Below, piece after piece: positions 57,901-64,000 of a stretch of DNA of 64,000 nt. A program made the translations under genes and the position numbers. The stretch lies in assembly GCA_024195265.1 (NCBI GenBank), contig JAJLRJ010000002.1, positions 684,888 through 748,887 of the forward strand. The letters run 5' to 3'. Under the pieces are notes generated by a model that ran no database searches, had not been told where the DNA came from, and worked only from the letters and a program-made list of their open reading frames with translations. Source of the DNA: Dendrophyllia cribrosa. Its lineage: Eukaryota; Cnidaria; Anthozoa; Scleractinia; Dendrophylliidae. Numbering within the stretch: position 1 is the first letter of the stretch; each line of letters begins with the position of its first letter.

Positions 57901-60900
57901 AATATTAGTTCAATAATGTAAGTTTTTAACTTGAGTCAGAGGTGCTACATTATGTAATACTGGGTGTGGTTATTTAACAGCCCTGAATCTCAGGCTAGCC
58001 TCAACTTTGAATTTTCCAGTTGCAAGTGAACCTTGGATATAAAAAAAATTATGCTGGGTCAGCGCTTGTATGTGCATGATATTTGTTGTTTGATGTACAT
58101 GCAGATTCTCTTCTAGGGGAGCAGGGATGGTGTTGTGGTGAGAGTACTCGTCTCCCACCAATGTGGCCCGGGTTCGATTCCTGTGGGCAACCCATACGTG
58201 TGTTGAGTTTGTTGTTGGCTCTCTTCCTTGCACCAAGGGTAATTTTCTCAGGGTACTCTGGTTTTCCTCCCTCCACAAAAACCCACATTTCTAAAATTAC
58301 AATTTGATCTGCAAACAGTAGCAGTAAGAGCCACCTCATGGATTTCCACTGAAATTCCTATTCATTTATTTATTTAAATATCTATTTATATTTATCTATT
58401 TATTTATGTTTTAATACTATGTTTGTATTTCTTCATGTACTGAACCTACATGTATGGCAGCTAATTTTCACAATTTTGAAATGGCAGTAATTTGTGAAAC
58501 TTAATTGTTTGTAAATGAGAAGAATTCACTAGTCCTTATTCTTAGCCTATTATGGGTAAAATATCTTTAATTAGAAAGTTAACATGAAATTTTCAGGATT
58601 AAAAAAATGTAAAAATACTATTTCACAAAAATGTCCTCTCATAAGGTACAATTTTGTTTGTGTATTATTAAAATTAGTGTAGTTCTTCTAGATATAAATG
58701 ATTATAAATGTCTGTCCATTTACATGTAGGTGAGTTCTTTGGACTCCAAACATTGCGAGTTTGTGCGGATTCACCAGAAGCCTGTTCGTGATGTGGCATT
58801 CAGTTGCCGTGGTGATGGTTTATTGCTCACAGCAGCCATGGACAAGACAGTTAAAGTCACCAGTATGCTAAGCAACACTGTTGTTCAGACGTAAGTTTAA
58901 AAAAAGAAATAATTGCATTATAATGTGAATAAAATAACTAATAATCAGTGCATGTTTTTCCATTATAGTTACAATACACCAGCCCCGGCCTGGTCTTGTG
59001 CCTGGAATGATTATGATACCAATTATGTCTACTGTGGCTTGCAGAATGGCACTTGTTTGATTTTTGATGTCAGAAACACCAACACTTACTTGAAGAGTAT
59101 CCAGAATGCAACAGGAGGTTCATGTCCAGTCATCTCTGTTGCTCATGTGTCACCTGACCCACATGGTGTTCTTAGGTGAGGTTACTATATGCAACATGAC
59201 AATGACGTTTTATGGTGATGATGACAACATTGATCAATGACGATGATGACAATACATGTACATTAAGGGTGTTTATGGTTACGATGCTCACAATGATTAT
59301 GAAGATTTGATGTTGGTTGTTATAGTGGTGATGTTGACAATGATATCAGTGACAATGAAAATGAAATTGGTACATTTATGGCAGCAAGTACAAATGATGA
59401 TGCTAATATGATTGGCTTTAGATTACCAGTAACACTGCAGAATGAAAACCTGTGAAAATGTTAAATGCCATTGTGACCATTTCATCATTATTAATTCGCC
59501 CATTATACCCATCATTATAATCAACTGGATAATGATGCCACAGTGACATCACAATGTCATTTTTTTGTTATTAATTCTTATCTTCAACTAAATCAAAGTA
59601 ATCTACTAGCACTGTTGAGTGTTAAGTTAACATTTTATGTCATCTAATTTTTCAGGCCTGGAGGAATTCTTGTGTGTAAGTTGGAAGGAGCATCATTCTG
59701 GGAGAAAACTCCTGGAGCTGATTATCTGCCATATCAGCTGATGCTGCCTGAAGGTACTGTGATCACAACAAATCAAATACAAGAGTTTTATTATTGATGT
59801 GATGACATACTGTCTTGACAACAGTTGGGTTCTCGTAATGGAGCATTAGCATGGTTCTGTGAGGATTCCCTGCCTTCTTTGGCAAAGTTTGTAAAGAGTC
59901 AGAATCTCTAATTTTTTAAAAACGTTTCTCGAAGAAAATCTTTGCACTTAATTTTTTCGTGGCTGTCTGCCTTCATCAGTGTGGAGGTCTGGAATTAATA
60001 TTTCCACTCGCACTTATCAAATGTTGTCTGTTGTTGATGGGGCCATTTGAAAATTAACAGCATGTACTGAGTACATACGTGTATGTGGGCATGAAGAAAT
60101 GCCCTCCTTTCATTTATTCACGCTGTTTTTCTTTGGGGTGTCTGCTCTACCTTGGTCTCCAACGTAGCAAACAAAGAGCATTACAACTGGACCTTGCAGT
60201 CATGATCAGTTGGCTGAAAGTGTTTTAATCTGGTGATTTTATATATTTTTTTGATATTTCTCGTTTTGTGTTTCATTCAGGATCCTGCACCAGTTTGTCA
60301 TTTGAACCAACAACTCGACACTGTATGTTCTCTCTTCGTCCCTCCAAGAAATTTCCTCACACAAGACATTTGGTATGAATGTTTTAACAATCATACATGT
60401 ATATTTAAAAAATATGTCTATTTACATAATTAATGTGTGTATTCAATAACATATGTAAGCATAAAGGCTGATGTAAGCTGTAGTTTAAAATTAGGCAAGA
60501 CAGTTTTTATACTGTATTAATTTTGTGAGCTGTCAAGGTTGACACTTATTAATTAATTTTTTTGCAGGTTTATCAATTACAGGGGAATGGTGTGGGAGTG
60601 TCAACAGCTCGAGCTGAAGCAGAAAGAGCTGTGGATACACAGCCTAATGATCAGGGTTTGTATGACGTGATTTGGTTACATACCCGTAAACCGTGAATCA
60701 ACTTTTTTCATGAGCACTGCAAAATGACTGCTGTTTTTTTCTTGTGAAATGCTACTGTAAACCATGATTCTTTCTTCCTCCAAAAAATTCTCCAGTAAGC
60801 GTTTAAGTACGCCGGTGGTTAAAATTGCGTGACAAATGCATGACCATTACTGATCATCATTCTAGACCCCAGGTCTCTCTACAAGGTTAGGTAATTTTAC

Positions 60901-63900
60901 ACAACATCAGCAAAACAAAGAACTCAGCTTTCTTTTTACATCAGGAAGAACGAGGAGTGAACGGTCGGTGAAGACAACAAACAAAGCTGTACTTTGGATG
61001 TAATTTAATTAGCAAAAAGTAAGGAATGTTTTTTTTTTCATGAAATGGCCATTTTATTCTCCGTGAAACCTGAAATGACAATTTTATTATTCGTGAAACG
61101 TGATCCAGACCCCCCCTTTACCACCCTCTCCCTACGTTATCGACTTTAAATAAATTATTTAAAAAAAGGTACAATTATAAAATAATATTATAATGGTACA
61201 ATTATAGACACTATCTACCAGTACACCTGTAAACAGATGTTATTTATTACACATCAAATTAATATATTTTTACTTTTAGGCAGTTTCTTGATTTTAATTT
61301 CATTGTTAAAAATGTCCCTCACCTAATTTGCTGCTGTCCGCTGGTTCGGACATGTATCATGGATGGATGACAAAAGACCTGTTTAAAAGCCTTCTCTATG
61401 GAGAGCTAATTCAAATGGTTCAAGACCAGTCGGTCATCTCAAGCTCAGATTTAAAGACACTTGCAAAAGTGCACTCAAATGTGGAAATGTACTTAAAAAT
61501 TGGAGCTCTGTTGTAGATAATTATCCAAAGTGGAGAAAACTAGTTCACCAAACACGTCATAATGCAAACAACAAAAGAATTAAAGAAAACAAGAAAATAA
61601 GTGAAAAAAGACCCAGTAAGAAAAATGATGATATACAAGCAAATTGAAGTATTATATTGTTGCTGCCATGTTTACACCTGTATCGGGCAAATGGTTAGGG
61701 TTATATATTATATATATATATATATAGTTTAATTGAAGTTTATTATTAAAAAAAAAAAAAAAGAAGTGTATGAATAAATTTATGTTTAAGTGTATAAATT
61801 TAAGTTAAGCTGTAATTAAAAATGAATAACGAATAAAAAAAAAAAATAAAAAATAAAAAATATATATATATATATATATAATTTGCCTAATCCTCGATTT
61901 ACCTTCCTATCTAGAACTATAAAACAATGGAACAATTTGCCTGCTATGTTGGCTACAGCTCTTAATATCATTAACTCTTTTAAGAGTGGGATTTGTCAGC
62001 TATCCCATTAAGAACTTTAAGAACTTGACCGCGACCAGAGCACATAAGCCTTGAAGAGAGGGACTGCTCTCATTTTGGTGAATGTAAATGTAAATTTAAC
62101 CCTCCTAGTTGAATGTTTTCTTTAGCGGCCATTTGGTGACTCACTCTTTAGATTTAGCAGACATGTTAGCTCAATCTTCTTTAAATGAGGTCACCAGTGC
62201 CAAAATTTTAGTGGCCATGGCGCTTAAAATGGTCACAACTTAAGAGGGTTGGATTTCCATGTATTTTAATTCTAGCATAAGATAGTAATGCTCTGTAACT
62301 TCACGTTGTACTTACAGAAGCCAGCCTATGTACATGTCAAGCCATCAATCAGTGTGTTGGTGGCTCTACACAGAAACTTCTCAGCAAATCAAGATTATTT
62401 ACCAGTCCAGATGATCATAACACCCTGATGGTGGCTGCTGGTGACGAGAGTTCCTTGTCGGTAAGTGAGCTGAACTATTTTAAAACCAGAGTCAGTTGCT
62501 GAAGGCAGCTGGCCACTTACGAGAATCATGTATGGTCGCAAGAAGCTAGAGTTTCATATTTTATTATACAGTGTATAAAGAAATACATCATGGCACTATG
62601 TAGTGATTGCATAAGCTGGTCTGAAGACCCGGACACACGGTGCAACTTTATAAAGAAATACATCATGGCACTATGTAGTGATTGCATAAGCTGGTCTAAA
62701 GACCGGGACACATGGTGCAACTTTATAAAGAAATACATCATGGCACTATGTAGTGATTGCATAAGCTGGTGTAAAGACCCGGACACACAGTGCAACTTTT
62801 GTTGCAACATTGCGTACAACAGTTGCAGAAGTTAAATCAAGTTCTACCTTTGCCATGTTGTGTCAGTTGCTGAAGGCAGCTGGCCACTTAAGAGAATCAT
62901 GTATGGTCGCAAGAAGCTAGAGTTTCATATTTTATTATACAGTGTATAAAGAAATACATCATGGCACTATGTAGTGATTGCATAAGCTGGTCTGAAGACC
63001 CGGACACACGGTGCAACTTTATAAAGAAATACATCATGGCACTATGTAGTGATTGCATAAGCTGGTCTAAAGACCGGGACACATGGTGCAACTTTATAAA
63101 GAAATACATCATGGCACTATGTAGTGATTGCATAAGCTGGTGTAAAGACCCGGACACACAGTGCAACTTTTGTTGCAACATTGCGTACAACAGTTGCAGA
63201 AGTTAAATCAAGTTCTACCTTTGCCATGTTGTGTCAGTTGCTGAAGGCAGCTGGCCACTTAAGAGAATCATGTATGGTCGCAAGAAGCTAGAGTTTCATA
63301 TTTTATTATACAGTGTATAAAGAAATACATCATGGCACTATGTAGTGATTGCATAAGCTGGTCTGAAGACCCGGACACACGGTGCAACTTTATAAAGAAA
63401 TACATCATGGCACTATGTAGTGATTGCATAAGCTGGTCTAAAGACCGGGACACATGGTGCAACTTTATAAAGAAATACATCATGGCACTATGTTGTGATT
63501 GCATAAGCTGGTCTAAAGACCCGGACACACAGTGCAACTTTTGTTGCAACATTGCGTACAACAGTTGCAGAAGTTAAATCAAGTTCTACCTTTGCCATGT
63601 TGTGTGCAACAAATTGCATCTTTACACCCTCAAGAACAGTTGCAAGAAAAGTTGCTTGGTGTGTCTGGGCCTTTATACCCTGCGAGCAGAGCCTCTTTCG
63701 ATCCTCCTAGAAAAATCGGGAGGAAAAAGCCTCCTCCCGATTTTTCAGGTTGCCTTTATGGTATTGGCAGTAAAATAGCCACCTTCCTGCACATTATGAG
63801 AGGATCATAAGAACAGCCACTACATGTCTAAATTCCTTGTTAGAGGTACAGCTGTACCCTTGCAATTTTTTGCCACTGCAACTGATTCTAAAGTTTGTTA

Positions 63901-64000
63901 AACTTATTTACTAGTATTTTTGTTATTTCTTGTAGACTTTAATATGGAATGGTAGCAATGGGAGTCAGCTGCAGAGACTACCCAACCAAGGAAAAGAAAC
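51530..64000 (+). CDS. RFWD3: RFWD3-type E3 ubiquitin ligase (3' partial)
   Basis: Exons inferred by borders and phase: 51530-51925, 54120-54211, 54690-about 54963, about 57018-57156, 57799-57897, 58730-58890, 58969-59175, 59656-59753, 60281-60372, 60568-60655, 62318-62460, 63936-64000+. The order is an acidic, Ser/Gln-rich N-terminus, a RING finger, a coiled coil and WD40 repeats, the architecture of RFWD3. In vertebrates RFWD3 ubiquitinates RPA and RAD51 at stalled forks and crosslinks and is a Fanconi anaemia factor; the same nuclear role is inferred. The N-terminus here is shorter than the human one. The exon 3/4 junction is not resolved. The last WD40 blades lie beyond the window. Introns are loaded with repeats, but no exon is broken. 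Confidence 0.88.
52044..52316. mobile_element. CCAAT-rich MITE, copy 2
   Basis: CAGTTTTCACTTGAGTGCCA on the left and a right end whose reverse reads CAGTTTTCAATTGAGTGTCG make clear inverted repeats. Same family as 42556-42840. In RFWD3 intron 1. Confidence 0.75.
52494..52932. repeat. Poly(G)/poly(C)-bounded repeat, copy 3
   Basis: Reverse copy of 5945-6402, with G-run and TACTCTGCAAATTTTTGGGC at the left and GGGAGTACCCC plus C-run at the right. In RFWD3 intron 1. Confidence 0.75.
53896..54045. repeat. CCACTA / CCGCCA microsatellite
   Basis: Trinucleotide ACC/GCC repeats change into CACTAC hexamers, ending about 75 bases before the RING exon. Confidence 0.9.
54120..54963 (+). CDS. RFWD3: RFWD3 exons 2-3: RING finger and coiled coil
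   Basis: Exon 54120-54211 gives C-C-P-I-C-F-E-P-W and L-S-C-G-H-L-F-G-R; exon 54690 onward gives S-C-I-E-R-W-L and K-C-P-Q-C-N. Together they form a complete C3HC4 RING with the splice site between its halves (phase 2, matched). About 75 residues of Lys/Glu/Arg/Gln-rich heptad-like sequence follow as a coiled coil. The exon's 3' border is uncertain: GT at 54964 (phase 0) or GT at 54921 (phase 2). Confidence 0.85.
55905..57017 (+). repeat. About 52-bp minisatellite, some 21 copies, ending at an RFWD3 exon
   Basis: The unit is GATCAGCACTGTGCAGTAGA, TGCAACTCTGACTCTGTTTA, AACTTGATTGCA (52 bp; 53 with the GATCAGCA variant). A 315-bp higher-order block of six units is repeated (for example 56283 and 56598). 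The last copies run directly into exon 4; the first and last units share TTTATTGCAG instead of TTGATTGCAG. Confidence 0.9.
57018..64000 (+). CDS. RFWD3: RFWD3 exons 4-12: WD40 region
   Basis: 57799-57897 has [17 protein letters not shown], the best RFWD3 signature. 58730-58890 carries R-D-V-A-F-S and a D-K-T-V-K-V blade end; 58969-59175 has W-S-C-A-W-N and C-L-I-F-D-V-R. 62318-62460 and 63936 onward give a later blade (T-L-I-W-N). All internal phases agree. The start of exon 4 is ambiguous: 57018, 57033 and 57088 are all possible acceptors. Confidence 0.85.
58113..58335 (+). mobile_element. tRNA-derived SINE, copy 2
   Basis: Same family as 17003-17270: CTCCCACCAATGTGGCCCGG and the B box GGTTCGATTCC are kept, followed by GTTGAGTTTGTTGTTGG. 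The A box is more diverged. In an RFWD3 intron, same strand as the gene. Confidence 0.75.
61332..61646 (+). pseudogene. LINE 3' coding fragment
   Basis: A frame starting R-W-F-G-H-V near 61340 and continuing through L-L-Y-G-E-L and F-K-D-T-C-K-x-A-L-K after frameshifts has the order of the C-terminus of common invertebrate LINE pols (R-W-x-G-H-V ... L-L-Y-G-E-L ... D-x-C-K-x-x-L). An AT-rich tail follows. Located in an RFWD3 intron. Confidence 0.6.
61695..61880. repeat. AT dinucleotide and poly(A) tracts
   Basis: ATATATATATATATATAT runs and A-runs, at 61700-61725, 61747-61762 and 61837-61880, probably the tails of neighbouring LINE fragments. Confidence 0.85.
61882..61995 (+). pseudogene. 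Second LINE C-terminal fragment
   Basis: Reads [17 protein letters not shown] and ends S-F-K-S-G-I at a stop. The R-T-I-x-x-W-N-x-L-P ... F-K pattern is the usual last 40 residues of CR1/jockey-type LINE proteins. Confidence 0.65.
62491..63603 (+). repeat. Three perfect-looking 371-bp tandem copies with 75-bp subrepeats
   Basis: Copies start at 62491, 62862 and 63233 with GTCAGTTGCTGAAGGCAGCT. Each contains three 75-bp subunits beginning ATCATGGCACTATGTAGTGA and carrying the MITE end GACCCGGACACAC. Very few differences separate the copies, so the amplification is recent. Frames of 81 and 97 codons inside are by-products. Confidence 0.95.
63516..63673. mobile_element. MITE with TA target, source of the array
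   Basis: AAGACCCGGACACACAGTGC on the left and, reversed, AAGGCCCAGACACACCAAGC on the right are terminal inverted repeats continuing into GTTGCAA words. TA flanks both ends. The left end is the one amplified in the 371-bp array. Confidence 0.7.

Noticed and set aside
62526..63577. Six similar 81- and 97-codon frames, possible gene family
   Set aside because: They are frames through a 371-bp tandem repeat made of transposon ends in an intron.

Overview
This is eukaryotic (animal) nuclear DNA. It is AT-rich, intron-rich and crowded with transposon fragments, fold-back elements and tandem repeats. The gene set and repeat families (an astacin/TSP1/C-type-lectin secreted protease, an SLC16 transporter, RFWD3, hammerhead-bearing retroelement ends, many short TIR elements) suggest an anthozoan cnidarian, most likely a stony coral. 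That assignment is inference from family recognition; no search was run.

Three real genes are supported, all on the + strand, and in each the splice phases join exon to exon. (1) About 375-19118: the 3' part of a gene for a secreted multidomain protein. It has an astacin metalloprotease domain, a thrombospondin type-1 repeat embedded in copies of an unfamiliar Cys/Trp module, and a C-type lectin domain. The start lies upstream of the window. One intron is about 12 kb (554-12577) and is packed with mobile DNA. (2) 43596-47156: a complete four-coding-exon monocarboxylate-transporter-like (SLC16/MFS) gene of 549 aa. (3) 51530-64000+: an RFWD3-type RING/WD40 ubiquitin ligase gene that runs off the right edge.

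Between the genes (about 19.4-43.5 kb and 47.2-51.5 kb) no host gene could be supported. These stretches hold a Ty3-type reverse transcriptase piece, a 5'-truncated LINE, a cluster of LINE ends with a restriction-like endonuclease motif, a pogo/mariner-like element, a PIF/Harbinger-like element (this one is inside a lectin intron), many MITE-like inverted repeats, and several hammerhead-ribozyme-like motifs typical of Penelope-like elements or retrozymes.

The points most worth following up are: the repeated W-S-x-N-G...N-N-Y-L-C module of the astacin gene; a triplicated splice donor behind its last module exon; a piggyBac-like insertion whose conceptual removal at TTAA rejoins a LINE reading frame; the hammerhead-like motifs; and two intronic arrays in RFWD3, one built from a splice-acceptor-bearing unit and the other from a MITE terminus.
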